From Haematococcus lacustris (Eukaryota > Chlorophyta > Chlorophyceae > Chlamydomonadales > Haematococcaceae): DNA of 64,000 nucleotides. Where the stretch lies: NCBI GenBank assembly GCA_030144725.1, contig JASKMD010000007.1, positions 8,357,568 through 8,421,567 of the forward strand, given 5' to 3'. A program made the translations under genes and the position numbers. Numbering within the stretch: position 1 is the first letter of the stretch; each line of letters starts with the position of its first letter. Under the pieces are notes generated by a model. It was not told where the DNA came from. It did no database searches and was given only the letters and a program-made list of their open reading frames with translations. Shown one piece after another: positions 22,161 to 32,630 of this stretch.

Positions 22161-22380
22161 TCAGGAGTCCCCAACATGGGGTTGGTAATCTTCATGCAAG
22201 TACTCGCACCAGAGTGCACCGATTCCGGTAGCGTTTGTTGCATTGGCACCTGCGAATTACTCCGCATCTACTGGCAAGCGGCGCGTTAATCCTTGCATCA
22301 GAGTCCATGCCGGCGCAAGCGAGCGCGAACACACCTCAGCTGCTCACTATCGATTGTTCTAGTGGTGAGTAACGGCACCA

Positions 22381-22599
22381 ATGAGCGAACTGCGCTTGGC
22401 ATCGAGCCGGAAGTACAATCACATTACAGCCCGCCAGGCTCGCTCCGCGAGCCTTTTGTTGGTGCAGGCGGTGTTGGAGGGCCATCGCTGGGCACGTGAT
22501 GTAGCGACATTGCTGCAAATGCGGGAAATGTGCGTCTCTCTCTCGCTAGTCACACAGGAAAAGGGACCCTCATTAACAAAATGGCATGTTGTGAGCTGA
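22381..22599 (+). CDS. candidate exon in element Y
   Basis: A 72-residue frame from ATG 22381 with a helix-rich, non-repetitive composition (SLLLVQAVLEGHRWARDVAT, then LLQMREMCVSLS). It sits about 200 bp inside Y's left terminus, where a transposase or accessory gene might begin. No family recognised. Confidence 0.25.
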   Translation: MSELRLASSRKYNHITARQARSASLLLVQAVLEGHRWARDVATLLQMREMCVSLSLVTQEKGPSLTKWHVVS

Positions 22600-23024
22600 C
22601 CACTGTGACTTTCCAGTTTTTCGCTACATAACTCTGTTCCTTACTCAACGCCACAACTGCTGGAGAAGAAAGCATGGCAATTAGTTGATCAGGCCTGCTT
22701 GAAATGACATTGGCGTGACCCGACTTTGCCTTGCAGGAATGATTAGCCCATCCGACCCTGCCCATTGCAGCCCCCCCCCCCTCCCCAGCATTCACAGCTC
22801 AGCACTACCTCAGCACAGCCAAGTTGATGTTGAAGACACATGTCAGCCGTCGCCGGCTTCCCACATGCCGGTGGCTGTTCATCACAGAGCAGTGTGTGGT
22901 GGCCAACATTCACCGGCCTGGCGAGCACACAACTATGGGCCAGCAGCAGCGTGTGGTCTGCAAATACATTCGGCAACGAACCCTAGTACCTCCTTGCACA
23001 AACCGGCATGTTGTAAGCTGATCG

Positions 23025-23090
23025 TGGGGCCAGTGGGGCCAGTGGGGCCAGTGGGGCCAGTGGGGCCAGTGGGGCCAGTGGGGCCAATGT
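23025..23090. repeat. 10-bp tandem repeat GGGGCCAGTG
   Basis: About seven head-to-tail copies between two copies of ttgtaagctgatcgtgg. Confidence 0.9.
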
Positions 23091-23124
23091 TGTAAGCTGA
23101 TCGTGGGGCCAGTGATAAACCGGC

Positions 23125-23247
23125 ATTGTTTTGACTGCGGCCACCCCTTCCCACCCCTTCCCAGCCCCTCCCACCCCCCACCCACCCCCTCCCACCTCCT
23201 CCCAGCCTCCCCACCCCCCACCCACCCCCTCCCACCCCCACCCAGCC
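23125..23247. repeat. CCCCTCCCAC-type minisatellite, left part
   Basis: Imperfect decamer repeat (CCACCCCCTCCCACCCC and variants). The same minisatellite resumes at 28852, so gypsy B inserted into it; the 5-bp TSD CAGCC is itself part of the repeat. Confidence 0.85.
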
Positions 23248-23473
23248 TGTAACGGGGAGAAGCCACAGGAATCCGGGAGAGCGGTGACACGCACTTGCGT
23301 CTTACACGGAATGTCCATAAACAACTGTTCTGTGCTTATAACAGGGTAGCTCACACCGTCTCACATATCTAGAAGGTTCCATGCAGAAAACAGATGATAT
23401 CTAACCGTGCATGACATGTAAAAATACCACCGCTGCCGGGCTGCATGGACAAGCATGCATGCAAACCGTTGCA
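23248..23473 (-). repeat. gypsy B 3' LTR (226 bp)
   Basis: Starts TGCAACGGTTTGCATGCATG at 23473 and ends CCCCGTTACA at 23248 on the minus strand. Identical to 28626-28851. Confidence 0.96.
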
Positions 23474-23488
23474 TTCACCCCCTCCCTG
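23474..23488 (-). promoter_or_regulatory. gypsy B polypurine tract
   Basis: AGGGAGGGGGTGAA lies immediately 5' of the 3' LTR on the minus strand, overlapping the end of pol. Confidence 0.8.
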
Positions 23489-26400
23489 AAATGTTGCGCC
23501 CCGAAACATTTAACCGTCGTGACCTCCGCACACTGTTCCGCCTGCACTCATGACATAGCCATGCTCCTTTAGGAACACTACGTAAAGGTGGAGTGAGGCA
23601 GGTGATGTGATAACCTTGGTCACACTTGTCGCAAAGTAGCATGGGAGGGTGGCTAGCGCGGCTCGCGCAAATCTGGCATGCAGGGTCGTCGTCTACCGGC
23701 TTGTCTGGAGGTACGTGGTGGCGAGCCGTGTAGTCTCTGATCATCGCAGCCATGTCCTCTTGTTCGGCCAATGCTGGGCCCCATTCCCACGAGTTGAACG
23801 AGTCGTCGTAGCCCTTCCACTTCACAAGGTATTGAAAAGCATGCTGGGAGTCATTCCAGCGTCGTCCCAAGATGGCTTCAATGGTGAAGTACTCCTCACC
23901 GTCCTCCAGTTGGGGTAGTGGTTGCAGGTCAACATGGCGGTCAGGGAAGGAGCTGGTGGTAAGGTACGGCCGCAGCTTGGAGATGTGGAAGGTGGGTGTG
24001 ATTCTCATCGTGGTGGGTAGGTCCAGCTTGTAAGCCACAGGTGATATCTTGGTCAGAACCTTGAAGGGGCCAACATAGCGGGGTTGTAGTTTGGCGCTGT
24101 TGCTGGGCGTCTTGAGGTTAAGGGTGGCAGTAGAGAGGAGCACCTTATCGCCCACATTGAACTCAAGATGACGGCGGTGCTTATCCGCCTGTTGCTTTTG
24201 CTTGTCAACCGCACGCTGTAGGGCTGCCTTGGCTGTGTCGATGTTGGAGCGCATGGTGGTGACAAAGGCGTCAGCAGCGGGGCTGGGAACAAGAGTGGAG
24301 GGGGGCTGCAACAAAGCCTCAGGTGTGCGGGGGTGGTGGCCGTAATTGAGGTAGAAAGGGGAGAAGCCTGTGCCAACATGGGTAGAGCTGTTGTATGCAA
24401 ACTCCACAGCGGCTAGATGCTGGTCCCAATCTGTCTTGTGGTGGTTGATGTATGGTCGTAGCATATCCTCCACTGTCCGGTTGGCGCGCTCTGATTGCCC
24501 GTCTGTTTGGGGATGGTAGGCAGAGGACATGAGTAGGCGAGTGCCGGTGAGGTGAAAGAGGGATGTCCAGAAGTCCGAAGTAAACTTTGGATCTCTGTCA
24601 GAGACAATTGCCTCAGGTAGCCCATGGTGCTTGAAAACATGGTCGAAGAAAAGCTTGGCGATGTCAGGGGCGGTGGCAGTGGCAGTGGTAGGGATGAGGT
24701 GTAACATCTTGCTTAACTTGTCCACAACTGTAACGATCATGTCGTAGCCGTGCGAAGTAGGAGGAAGGGGGCCGATGAAATCCATACTGACATGTTGCCA
24801 GTTGCGGTTGGGAATGGGAAGAGGTTGAAGCAGCCCAGGAGGAACTTGGTTGGTGGCCTTGTTCCGTTGGCACTGGTCGCAGGTCCTCACATATTCGCGC
24901 ACTGTCTGCTCCATTTGGGGCCAATAGAAGTGTCGCTGCAAGCGTTCCAGGGTTTTGGCACGGCCTAGATGAGCCGAGGTGACTGCATCATGCGCCTCAT
25001 GGAGCAACTGGGAGCGGAGAGGTGAGGCTGGGACGTAGAGGCGGGGGGGCTCAGAAGCTGTATATAAGCGCCCATCTATGACTCGTAGGTGCCAAGAGGA
25101 GGGGCCAGAGGGGTTGTGGGAAAGAGTATGAGAAAAAGCTGCTTGGTAGGCGGCGTCTTGTGAGGCATGGTGGTCATAGGTAGCGAAGAAGGCAGAGTCC
25201 GGGGTGGCAACGGAGAGGGCTGATAACTGGTAGTCAGGCCGTCGGGAGAGCGCATCTGGCACAATGTGTGTCTTGCCAGCCTTGTGCACCAGGGTAAAGG
25301 AGTAAGGGGCCAGCAGTTGGGTCCAACGAAGTTGTCGAGCGCTGAGATGCGGTTGGGTCATGATGTGAGTGATCGGGCAGTTGTCCGTCTCAATGGTGAA
25401 AGGCCGACCCAGAAGGTAGTGACGCCAAAGATTAAGGGCATGCACCACAGCGAGCAGCTCGCGATCGTGGGTAGGGTAGTTGATCTCCGCGGGCTGAAGC
25501 TTGCGTGACTCATATGCCACGACGTACTCAGCGCCATTGTCGTCCCGTTGTGATAGCACTGCTCCAATGGCATACAACGACGCATCCGTCTTCACGGTGA
25601 AAGGCCGGGAGAAGTCTGGGGGGCGCACCACGGGGTTGCTAGCTAGGGCAGCTTTGACACGCTCAAAAGCCTCTTGTTGTTCTGGGCCCCATGACCATGG
25701 TGTCTCGGCCTTGAGGAGGTTGGTGAGGGGAAGGATGAGGTGGGCATGGTGGTGGATGTGGCGACGATAGTAATTGGCACTGCCGAGGAAAGAGCGGAGG
25801 TCGTTGAGATTGCGGGGTACCGGCCATTCAACCATGGCACGAATCTTAGCTGGGTCAGGATGGATGCCCGCAGCCGAGATGATGTGACCCAGGAAGTCCA
25901 TAGAGGGAAGGAAGAAGGCGCACTTGGAGAGGTTGGCATATAGCTGGTGTTGGCGAAGGAGGCCTAGAACGGTGCGGAGGTGCTCCAGGTGCTCAGCCTC
26001 AGACCGGGAGTAAATGAGAATGTCGTCCAGGTAGACTAGTACAAACTGATCCAAGTGTGGGCGGAAGATGTCGTTCATGAGGCGTTGAAAGGTGGCGGGA
26101 GCGTTGCACAGGCCAAATGGCATGACGGTGTATTCATAGTGGCCGTAGCGGGTACGGAATGCTGTCTTGTGGATGTCAGCCTCGGCCACTCGGATCTGAT
26201 GGTACCCAGACTTGAGGTCAATCTTGGAAAAGACTCTAGCACCAGCCAGCTGGTCCAGGAGGTCGTCAATGCGGGGAAGGGGATAGCGATTCTTGATGGT
26301 CAGCTGGTTTAGGGCCCGGTAGTCTACGCACAAGCGCAGGCTCCCGTCTTTCTTGCGCACAAAGAGGACTGCAGAGCCAAAAGGTGACGTGGATGGCCTG

Positions 26401-27752
26401 ATGTAGCCCTTGACTAGGAGTTCGTCCAGTTGCCGCTTGAGCTCGTCTAGCTCCTCTTGAGACATGCGATAGACAGGGCGGTTGGGAGGGGTGCCGGATT
26501 CCAGCTGGATCACATGATCAACAGAGCGATGTGGTAGATCATGCACGGATGGAAGCTCCTTGGGAAAGACCTCGATGTGCTCAGATAGTAGGGCGGTAGC
26601 GCTTGGGGAAAGAGAAGGGGGCCACTGTGGTTGAGCAGGTGGCGGGGAGGTTGAGGTTGAAGTGTGGGAGGAGGGCACAGCTGGAGAGGGTGAAAGGGGA
26701 GGACTTGAGTCCGTGAGAACTGCCACGAATACGGCGTCCTTGCGGGCGGCTTTGCGGAAGCGCGCAGGTGACAACAGCTGGGAGGCTGAGGGGTTGGGGG
26801 CAGGAGAAGGTGGAGCAGCTAGGGTGTGTACGGCCTCGGCATGGCGGAGAGTGATGCGCTCGAGAGGCCAGTCAATATCAGGGTTCTTCGCTGTGAGCCA
26901 TGGCTTGCCCAACACCACATCGTAGTCGGCGTTGCTGATATCAGCCATAACGAAAGGCACCCGATCATGGTAGGTAGAGAGGTGTACCGTGCAGTGGGAA
27001 AGCTCGTAGGTGGGAAGGTAGGAAGGAGAGGGCCCAGGAAGGAGCAGACGGCCAGGAGCAGCCTTGCCCGCCATGCGCAGGCCGGCTTGCTGCAAGAAGC
27101 GGCTGCTGACAATGTTGCCCGTGGCACCACTGTCTAGCAGGAAACGAGCACGGTGTCCAGAGAAGGTACCATGGAGGATGAAAGGCTTGGAGTCCACGGA
27201 GAGCGACGACATGACTAGGGGCTCTGGCAGGCTAGGCGACGAGGAGTGACGCGGAGTACCACTGCACACAGGTGCGGATGGGCATGGGGAGGACTCTACA
27301 TCCAGAGTAGGCTGTCCCGGAGACTTGGAGCTGCCCAGGGGCTGAGCTGACTGCTTAGGAAGGGGGCTGCATGGAGGGCAGTTAGCACCGCGGGCCTGGC
27401 AGGGCGCAGTAAGGCAGAAGAGCGGGGCACGGAAACGTGGAGAGGGAAGAGAGGGTTGTGGTGTAGGAGGAAGAGGGAGTGTGGGTAGCCAGTAGGGGGC
27501 ACGGAGAAGAGGCCGAGGAGGAGGGGGAAAAGGCCGAGGAGGAGGAGCCCGAGGAAGAGGAGCGGGGAGTTGAGGTAGGTGGTAGGGAACACGAGGAGCC
27601 AGTTTAAAGCGAGGAATTAAGGAAGAGGGTGGCAGAAGGGATGGTGGGCTCAGCGGCGGGCTGCCTCCCGCACGCCCCCAACGTCTTTTGGGCGTGGTGG
27701 CTTGTTGGGACAGTCCTTCATTAGGTGGCCAGGCTTGCGGCAATAGAAGCAA
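23475..27752 (-). CDS. pol: gypsy B pol: protease, RT, RNase H, integrase, chromodomain, PHD finger
   Basis: Open for 1425 codons. Order: a Pro/Arg-rich start; retropepsin ([11 protein letters not shown], about residue 206); RT with [20 protein letters not shown] and the active site [10 protein letters not shown] (about residue 573); RNase H ([29 protein letters not shown]). Integrase follows with its zinc domain (CDQCQRNK), catalytic Asp in [10 protein letters not shown] (about 990), [11 protein letters not shown] and [15 protein letters not shown], then GPY/F ([10 protein letters not shown]). A chromodomain ([20 protein letters not shown]) comes next, and finally a PHD finger ([32 protein letters not shown], about 1354-1403). 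The frame overlaps gag by about 100 nt in the -1 frame, so pol is made by frameshifting and the ATG at 27752 is not a true start. The terminal PHD is unusual and presumably reads histone tails together with the chromodomain (inference). Confidence 0.95.
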   Translation of the reverse strand: MLLLPQAWPPNEGLSQQATTPKRRWGRAGGSPPLSPPSLLPPSSLIPRFKLAPRVPYHLPQLPAPLPRAPPPRPFPPPPRPLLRAPYWLPTLPLPPTPQPSLPSPRFRAPLFCLTAPCQARGANCPPCSPLPKQSAQPLGSSKSPGQPTLDVESSPCPSAPVCSGTPRHSSSPSLPEPLVMSSLSVDSKPFILHGTFSGHRARFLLDSGATGNIVSSRFLQQAGLRMAGKAAPGRLLLPGPSPSYLPTYELSHCTVHLSTYHDRVPFVMADISNADYDVVLGKPWLTAKNPDIDWPLERITLRHAEAVHTLAAPPSPAPNPSASQLLSPARFRKAARKDAVFVAVLTDSSPPLSPSPAVPSSHTSTSTSPPPAQPQWPPSLSPSATALLSEHIEVFPKELPSVHDLPHRSVDHVIQLESGTPPNRPVYRMSQEELDELKRQLDELLVKGYIRPSTSPFGSAVLFVRKKDGSLRLCVDYRALNQLTIKNRYPLPRIDDLLDQLAGARVFSKIDLKSGYHQIRVAEADIHKTAFRTRYGHYEYTVMPFGLCNAPATFQRLMNDIFRPHLDQFVLVYLDDILIYSRSEAEHLEHLRTVLGLLRQHQLYANLSKCAFFLPSMDFLGHIISAAGIHPDPAKIRAMVEWPVPRNLNDLRSFLGSANYYRRHIHHHAHLILPLTNLLKAETPWSWGPEQQEAFERVKAALASNPVVRPPDFSRPFTVKTDASLYAIGAVLSQRDDNGAEYVVAYESRKLQPAEINYPTHDRELLAVVHALNLWRHYLLGRPFTIETDNCPITHIMTQPHLSARQLRWTQLLAPYSFTLVHKAGKTHIVPDALSRRPDYQLSALSVATPDSAFFATYDHHASQDAAYQAAFSHTLSHNPSGPSSWHLRVIDGRLYTASEPPRLYVPASPLRSQLLHEAHDAVTSAHLGRAKTLERLQRHFYWPQMEQTVREYVRTCDQCQRNKATNQVPPGLLQPLPIPNRNWQHVSMDFIGPLPPTSHGYDMIVTVVDKLSKMLHLIPTTATATAPDIAKLFFDHVFKHHGLPEAIVSDRDPKFTSDFWTSLFHLTGTRLLMSSAYHPQTDGQSERANRTVEDMLRPYINHHKTDWDQHLAAVEFAYNSSTHVGTGFSPFYLNYGHHPRTPEALLQPPSTLVPSPAADAFVTTMRSNIDTAKAALQRAVDKQKQQADKHRRHLEFNVGDKVLLSTATLNLKTPSNSAKLQPRYVGPFKVLTKISPVAYKLDLPTTMRITPTFHISKLRPYLTTSSFPDRHVDLQPLPQLEDGEEYFTIEAILGRRWNDSQHAFQYLVKWKGYDDSFNSWEWGPALAEQEDMAAMIRDYTARHHVPPDKPVDDDPACQICASRASHPPMLLCDKCDQGYHITCLTPPLRSVPKGAWLCHECRRNSVRRSRRLNVSGRNISGRG

Positions 27753-28570
27753 GCTCCCAAGTCACGCAGTTGTTGGCGCTCAGCCGCTGATAAACGGGGG
27801 CCCTTGCTGACCTGCAGGGCATCAAGCTCCATGGCAGCCACTGGTTCAGGTTCGGGGAGCTTGAGCAGGCGTGGGCGGCTGCCAAAGGTGATAGCATCAA
27901 CGCGGTCAGCCATGGCGGCAGCCTCCTCAAAGGAGGTAGGCTCCCTCAGCTCCAGCTCCCGCCTCACAGCCGGCTTGAGACCCCTAAGGAAACGATCCAG
28001 TTTCTCAGCAGGAGACAAGTCAGAGATGAGGAGGCAAAGATTGCTGAACTCCATGATGTATTGCCGGGCTGATGTGATCTGATGGCAGGCTGCCAGCTGA
28101 TCCCTTGCATGCCGCTGCTGGTTCACAGGAGTAAACTGGCGCGTGAAACTGGCTTTGAAACTGTCCCAAGAGCTGAGGGCCTGGCTGGACAGCATGCTGC
28201 GGTACCGGGTGAGGGCAGCGCCGTCGAGGTAGGAAGCAACAGCCAACAGCCGTTGTTGGGCAGGCATGGCGAAAAGGTCGAAATGGTTGTCGATGCGCCA
28301 CAGCCATTGACCCGCATCCGCGTTGGGGGTCCCACAGAAGGACGGTGGTGGAGGGGGCCGAAAAGGCAGCGGAACGGAGGTGGCTGCGGGAGGGGCGGGA
28401 GGGGCGGATTGTCCAGAAGGTTCTAGAGGTGTAGAAGCGGGGGTAGCAACGGGCTGCGTTGTGACGAAGTGCTCGAATTGCTGCCGCAGGCTGCCGGTCA
28501 GAAGAGTGAGCTCGCCGACTTGGCGCATGAGCTCGGAGACTTGATACGCAATGGGCGATAGTTCCTCCAT
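27650..28570 (-). CDS. gag: gypsy B gag
   Basis: I choose ATG 28570 ([20 protein letters not shown]), which lies downstream of the LTR and primer site. The frame is open upstream into the LTR (ATG 28732), but that would include the primer-binding region. A coiled-coil-like N-terminus and a Pro-rich linker precede the capsid-like region ([48 protein letters not shown]). A CCHC zinc knuckle ([14 protein letters not shown]) precedes the stop at 27650. About 306 residues. Gag packages element RNA into particles; the knuckle binds RNA. Confidence 0.88.
   Translation of the reverse strand: MEELSPIAYQVSELMRQVGELTLLTGSLRQQFEHFVTTQPVATPASTPLEPSGQSAPPAPPAATSVPLPFRPPPPPSFCGTPNADAGQWLWRIDNHFDLFAMPAQQRLLAVASYLDGAALTRYRSMLSSQALSSWDSFKASFTRQFTPVNQQRHARDQLAACHQITSARQYIMEFSNLCLLISDLSPAEKLDRFLRGLKPAVRRELELREPTSFEEAAAMADRVDAITFGSRPRLLKLPEPEPVAAMELDALQVSKGPRLSAAERQQLRDLGACFYCRKPGHLMKDCPNKPPRPKDVGGVREAARR
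27686..27692 (-). promoter_or_regulatory. -1 ribosomal frameshift site of gypsy B
   Basis: Within the gag/pol overlap the minus strand has the heptamer C CCA AAA in gag phase (X XXY YYZ rule). A -1 slip there enters pol and reads RRWGRAGG. About 8-14 nt downstream GC-rich sequence can pair (GCGGG with CCCGC, or GGGC with GCCC). It lies just after the gag zinc knuckle, the usual site for such signals. Confidence 0.65.
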
Positions 28571-28605
28571 CAAGTCTCTAGTCTCCGTAGTAAAGGCGGT
28601 TTGTT

Positions 28606-28623
28606 CCCGATTGAGGGCACCAA
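28606..28623 (-). promoter_or_regulatory. gypsy B primer-binding site candidate
   Basis: Three bases inside the 5' LTR the minus strand reads TGGTGCCCTCAATCGGG. The leading TGG complements a tRNA CCA end and would pair with a tRNA whose 3' end is GGGCACCA. The tRNA identity cannot be settled here. Confidence 0.55.
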
Positions 28624-28625
28624 AA

Positions 28626-28851
28626 TGTAACGGGGAGAAGCCACAGGAATCCGGGAGAGCGGTGACACGCACTTGCGTCTTACACGGAATGTCCATAAAC
28701 AACTGTTCTGTGCTTATAACAGGGTAGCTCACACCGTCTCACATATCTAGAAGGTTCCATGCAGAAAACAGATGATATCTAACCGTGCATGACATGTAAA
28801 AATACCACCGCTGCCGGGCTGCATGGACAAGCATGCATGCAAACCGTTGCA
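28626..28851 (-). repeat. gypsy B 5' LTR (226 bp)
   Basis: Identical to the 3' LTR; followed outside by the TSD CAGCC (28852-28856), matching 23243-23247. Confidence 0.96.
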
Positions 28852-29030
28852 CAGCCCTCCCACCCCCCCCTAAGCCCCTCACTGCCCCGCCAACCCTTCC
28901 CACCCCCTCCCACCCCCTCCCAGCCCCTCCCAGCCCCTCCCACCCCCTCCACCCCCTCCCACCCCCTCCCACCCCTTCCCACCCCCTCCCAGCCCCTCTC
29001 AACCCCGCCACCCCCACCCCGCCCCCCTTG
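28852..29030. repeat. CCCCTCCCAC-type minisatellite, right part
   Basis: Continuation of the repeat at 23125-23247 interrupted by gypsy B. Confidence 0.85.
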
Positions 29031-29097
29031 GCCAGGGGCCCATGGGTCGGCATGGGTGGCAGCGTGCTCATCTTGCAGCACTTGTAAAGTCACCTAG

Positions 29098-29410
29098 GGC
29101 AGCAGCAGGCAGCAGGTGCTGCACCCCCCTGGCAGCAGCAGGCAGCAGGTGCTGGTGCCGCCCCTGACCTGCCCCCCCCTCCTGCTGCACCCCCCTGGCA
29201 GCAGCAGGCAGCAGGTGTTGGTGCCGCCCCTGACCTGCCCCCCCCTCCTGCTGCACCCCCCTGGCAGCAGCAGGCAGCTGGTGCTGGTGCTGCCCCTGGG
29301 CTGCCCACCCCTCCAGCTGAGCAGCAGGGGGTCAGGGCGGAGCTGGACACCAGCTCGACACGCAAGCGGAGGGCGGGCGGGAGGGACCGGACCCAACAAG
29401 TCGAGCAAGG
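29098..29410 (+). CDS. candidate exon with 22-residue repeats, in element Y
   Basis: A 66-bp unit is repeated about three times (29116-29300). In one plus-strand frame it reads PPWQQQAAGAGAAPDLPPPP per 22-residue unit, then continues without repeat as STRKRRAGGRDRTQQVEQ into a splice donor (CAAG/GTAACG). The in-frame period and the basic non-repetitive tail suggest an exon, possibly of the gene begun by Y's left arm. Nothing identifies its function. Confidence 0.3.
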
Positions 29411-29881
29411 TAACGTAGCAATGGCCTACACACCTTGTGTGGCCTTACAGAGTGGCCAGGTAGTAGGTACTACTCACGAAGCGGTCAAGCAATGCACCAG
29501 CGTTGTATACTTCCGAGCATGGGTGGAGGGGCGTCGTTACATCGGTTTTGCGTGCCATGTGCATTGTTTTGACTGCGGCGACTGTCCCTGACTGTTTGCA
29601 GAGGCTACTGGGCCACGTCGGTCGCGGCGGTCGGTCGCGGCGAGGCCCGCATGAGCAAAACTGGCATGAATTTGAATGTCAAGATTCGAGCCGCCATAGC
29701 ACTCAGCACAGTGCACAGTATTTAATGTTACAAGCTGCACCGCATAGCTGACAGAGTCCTCTATCCAGGGATGTGCGAAACCTAAATAGAAACCACGTGG
29801 CTGAGACGCGGCGTCGTTTTGATTACCAGGGGTCGGTTTCCTATCATTTCCAGCCATTTTTTGAATGTTGGGGACACCTGA
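29411..29881. other. right arm of element Y, no gene seen
   Basis: Mostly non-coding terminal DNA. A short frame after a possible ttacag acceptor (29450) reads VVYFRAWVEGRRYIGFACHV. Similar to 30590-30830 of X. Confidence 0.4.
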
Positions 29882-29888
29882 CTGACAC
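29882..29888. repeat. 7-bp TSD of element Y, right copy
   Basis: CTGACAC, identical to 22154-22160. Confidence 0.85.
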
Positions 29889-30862
29889 CCAACGCGATGC
29901 CTGCCGGGCGTGCAGGGCGCCTAGACGGGGTGAATGAAACATAATAGATGTGCTCACTTCCGCCCAATACACCATTTGGGTCGGCGCACACTGAGGTATC
30001 ACCGGGTTACACCCCCCCCTCCTCCACTATGTCCTTCACTGTGTTGCACCCGTTGCACCCACAGGAAAATGGCTACATTTTGTTTGTTCTTGACTCATTG
30101 GCGCATCTATTGAAACAAACCGCACGTTAAACAGCCTAGGCCTCAATCAGTTTGACATCTTCCAAGTGACATCATGTTCTCCAAGCAGAAATAGGGCCAC
30201 GGGGCTGTGGGGTGGCAGTTGAGCTATGAAACTTTGCACGCAGGTGGATGGCATGTAGGGGAGTATAACTCTCAGAGGAGACGAGGCCAGATTCGGTCAT
30301 GGTGTTGTGTTGTGTGACTGACTGCATGGCCCTGGCCCTGAAATCGGCTAAGGGAGTTGGGGGTCACAGACCAAAGTGAGCTTTTGGCTTAGCTGAGTAT
30401 GAGCGTTTGTAACACTGTCTGGGAGGAGCTTAACCTAGTAAGTAGCAAGTTGTAAGTCCATATGGCTGAGCTGTGGCATTGCCCTCCAGGTATGGGGGGG
30501 AGGTGGGCCCGGTGCCACATTCCCGTGATCGTTCTCCGATCCGACTGTTGCTGCCGACGCGCATGCTTGCGTAGAGCAGCCAAAGCGGCGCGGTCGGTCG
30601 TAGCGATGACTGCATGCCCCGCAACGGCTTGAATTTGAATCACCAACTTTGATGCTTTGCTGTGCACGACCTATTGCGTGCATAATAATTCTGGATGGGT
30701 GAACGGTAGCTGGCAGGGTTGGCTACATGGTGAATCATTTAGCATAACATTTGGCGCAGTGAGTGCAGAGTTACAGCCGTTCTACTACCAGGGGTCGGTT
30801 TACTGTCATTTTTTGAATGTTGGGAGCGCCTGACTGCAACCTTCCACGACGCCTGCGCCTGA
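29889..30862. other. right arm of element X, no gene seen
   Basis: Non-coding. Holds the dispersed block 30340-30485 shared with 7768-7925 and the X right terminus. Confidence 0.5.
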
Positions 30863-30869
30863 TCACATG
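30863..30869. repeat. 7-bp TSD of element X, right copy
   Basis: TCACATG, identical to 21873-21879; on the minus strand it is in-frame Dualen2 codons for H-V. Confidence 0.85.
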
Positions 30870-31343
30870 CCTGTGCCTCGGCGGTATCTTCGTCGCTGGA
30901 CCTTCGTAGGCCCCAGCTGGGGAGACGAGTACCGCGTCCGGGTAGGTAATCCGTCCTGTAGTGGTGGGGTCTATGTCAAGTGCGCGTCGCAGATTTCGGC
31001 GTTTCACCTTGTTTGTGGTTGGTGAGCCAGTGTCGCTTTTCTCGTGTAGGTCGCCGACGTCGGTGAAGATCAGACCGGCGCCAAAGGCTCCATCCTGCAC
31101 GGCTCGGAGGATGGCGCGTCCGGCCACATTGTGGCGGTGCGTTACGAGTTTGTTCGTAGCAGTGCAGCCGGACAGGATGTGTAGAGCGCTGTCCGGCTGG
31201 CCGCACAGAGGGCAGTTAGTGTTATCGCTAAATCCAAAGCGGACTGCGTGTTTTTGGTTGTAGAGAGTGCCAGTTCTGTAGCGCAGAATGCACCTTTGTT
31301 GTGGCGTCGTAATGGCCCCATCCCGCCAAAGAAAGTTGCTCAT
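30870..31343 (-). pseudogene. Dualen2 zinc knuckle and first half of restriction-like endonuclease
   Basis: Contains CPLCGQPDSALHILSGC (the Cys/His knuckle before REL nucleases) and TYPDAVLVSP with the PD of the nuclease motif. Coding ends at the element X junction; the E-x-K half is at 21860. Confidence 0.8.
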
Positions 31344-31377
31344 CTTGTGCGCTGTGAGGGTGATAGACTGCCAGGCT

Positions 31378-32538
31378 TCAATAATAGATAGAGTCTTGAT
31401 TGGCCAGTCCTAGTCTATGTCTGGTGTGCATGTGGGTTTTCAGGCAGCCCGTCAGGTCCCCTAGTGGCCGGGGGGGTTGGTCCTCCTTCCCAGGAGTTTG
31501 CAGCCAGTGGATGTCGTGGTGGGGATCCTTGCAACCTGGGATAGTGATATCATGGTTATCCTGTTGTGCTGCCAGTTTGGCTGTGTGGTCGGCATATTCA
31601 TTCCCAATGATGCCGTTGTGTGCTCTCACCTTAAAGAGATGTATTGTCGTAGGGCTAGCTTTGATTGTTTGTACTATGGTGGTAAGGATGTCCTTGTGCT
31701 TGTGCAGGTGGAGACGCATGGGTTGGAGGACAGCCATCCTTATCTGGAACATGGCGGTGAGGCTGTCGGTGGCGATGTGTGTGTGCCCCTGGTCAAGTGT
31801 TGCCTTGATGGCTGCGAGCTCGGCTCTTGTAATGGTGTTGGTAGCTCCCTCTCCACAGGGGTTGATGGTGTGATGTTGTTGTGTGCCTTGGGGGTGGTAG
31901 ATGCCTGCTCCAATGTGTTGGGGTGCTCCTGGTGCTGTGGTGCAGCTGCCGTCGGTGTATGTCCATGATTTCCAGTCCCTAACCTTTGATTGGAGGTGGG
32001 TGCCGCTCCAGTTGGTGTCGGGGGTGTTGGAGGTGTGGAGGAGGGCTGTGGGGGGAGTTGGTGTATCTGGGGGTAGTTTCCTGTAGGTGCCGGCCCCTGG
32101 TAGGCTTGCGTGGGCCGGTAGGAGGGGGGGTGGGCGTGAGTTGGTGGGCGGGAGGAACTTTCTTCCGGCGAGTTGACTCAAGGCGCAGCGTAGGCTGTCA
32201 AGCCAGAGTGGGTTCCGCGCTTGCAGGTGATGTGTTGCGCTGGAGTTGTGGATCAGTACGAGTAGTGAGTGGTGTTTGTTGCTGCAGGTGTACGGCATGC
32301 CCCCAGTCCACGCTTGCGGCGGGTCTGACTGCAGCGCATGGGGTGCGAAGGTGCCAACTTTGGTGCACAGGTGTGGGTGTTCAGTAATCCACCGCATGTA
32401 TGTTGCGCCGATTGTGCGGCCTTTGTTAGGCAGGAGCATGGCAGGGAGGGTTGGTATGTGTGTTGGGGCTTGCGCTGCGTGTAGGGCATGTCGCACGGCC
32501 ATTGTGATGTGTGTTTTGTTGGGTTGGGCCAATGACAT
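31378..32538 (-). pseudogene. Dualen2 RNase H segment
   Basis: 386-residue frame with RNase H motifs in order: YTDGSC, ITRAELAAIKATLDQG, IATDSL and VRAHNGIIGNEYADHTAK. It ends LANQDSIYY followed by a stop, where Dualen1 continues, so a nonsense or frameshift change lies at about 31377. Confidence 0.88.
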
Positions 32539-32630
32539 GCCTTGGTGCTGGCAGAGTAAGGGGGGGGCCAGCGAGCCGAATAGCTTGTCTCTTTCGCATG
32601 GGCTGTAGTACTCTGGGCTGGGCTCTGGTA

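Larger units (their letters stand above)
23248..28851 (-). mobile_element. gypsy B: intact Ty3/gypsy chromovirus
   Basis: Two 226-bp LTRs (23248-23473 and 28626-28851) are identical over their full length by eye and flanked by the 5-bp duplication CAGCC. A primer-binding-site candidate, a polypurine tract, gag, and a pol of more than 1400 codons with no stop are present. Identical LTRs imply recent insertion. It is the innermost and therefore youngest layer at this point of the nest. Coding potential appears complete. Confidence 0.95.
22161..29881. mobile_element. element Y: TCAGG-family DNA transposon nested in X
   Basis: Left end TCAGGAGTCCCCAACATGGG and right end (reverse complement) TCAGGTGTCCCCAACATTC share the TIR core TCAGG..TCCCCAACAT, flanked by the 7-bp duplication CTGACAC. 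Its right arm (29540-29881) resembles the right arm of X (30590-30830): gcggtcggtcg, tgaatttgaat and accaggggtcggttt. X and Y are thus family members. Without gypsy B, Y is about 2.1 kb. Confidence 0.8.
21880..30862. mobile_element. element X: TCAGG-family DNA transposon
   Basis: Left end TCGGGCCCTCCCAACATGGG; right end (reverse complement) TCAGGCGCAGGCGTCG, with a second TCAGGCGCTCCCAACATTC 28 bp further in. Flanked by a 7-bp duplication (TCACATG). Without the nested Y it is only about 1.26 kb and non-coding, so non-autonomous. Superfamily not assigned; a 7-bp TSD fits P-like or Dada-like families, or an atypical hAT. Confidence 0.75.

Noticed and set aside
22715..23095. Collagen-like Gly-Pro-Val repeat protein
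   Set aside because: Comes from seven copies of a 10-bp repeat read over 30-bp frames; the rest of the frame has no protein-like composition.
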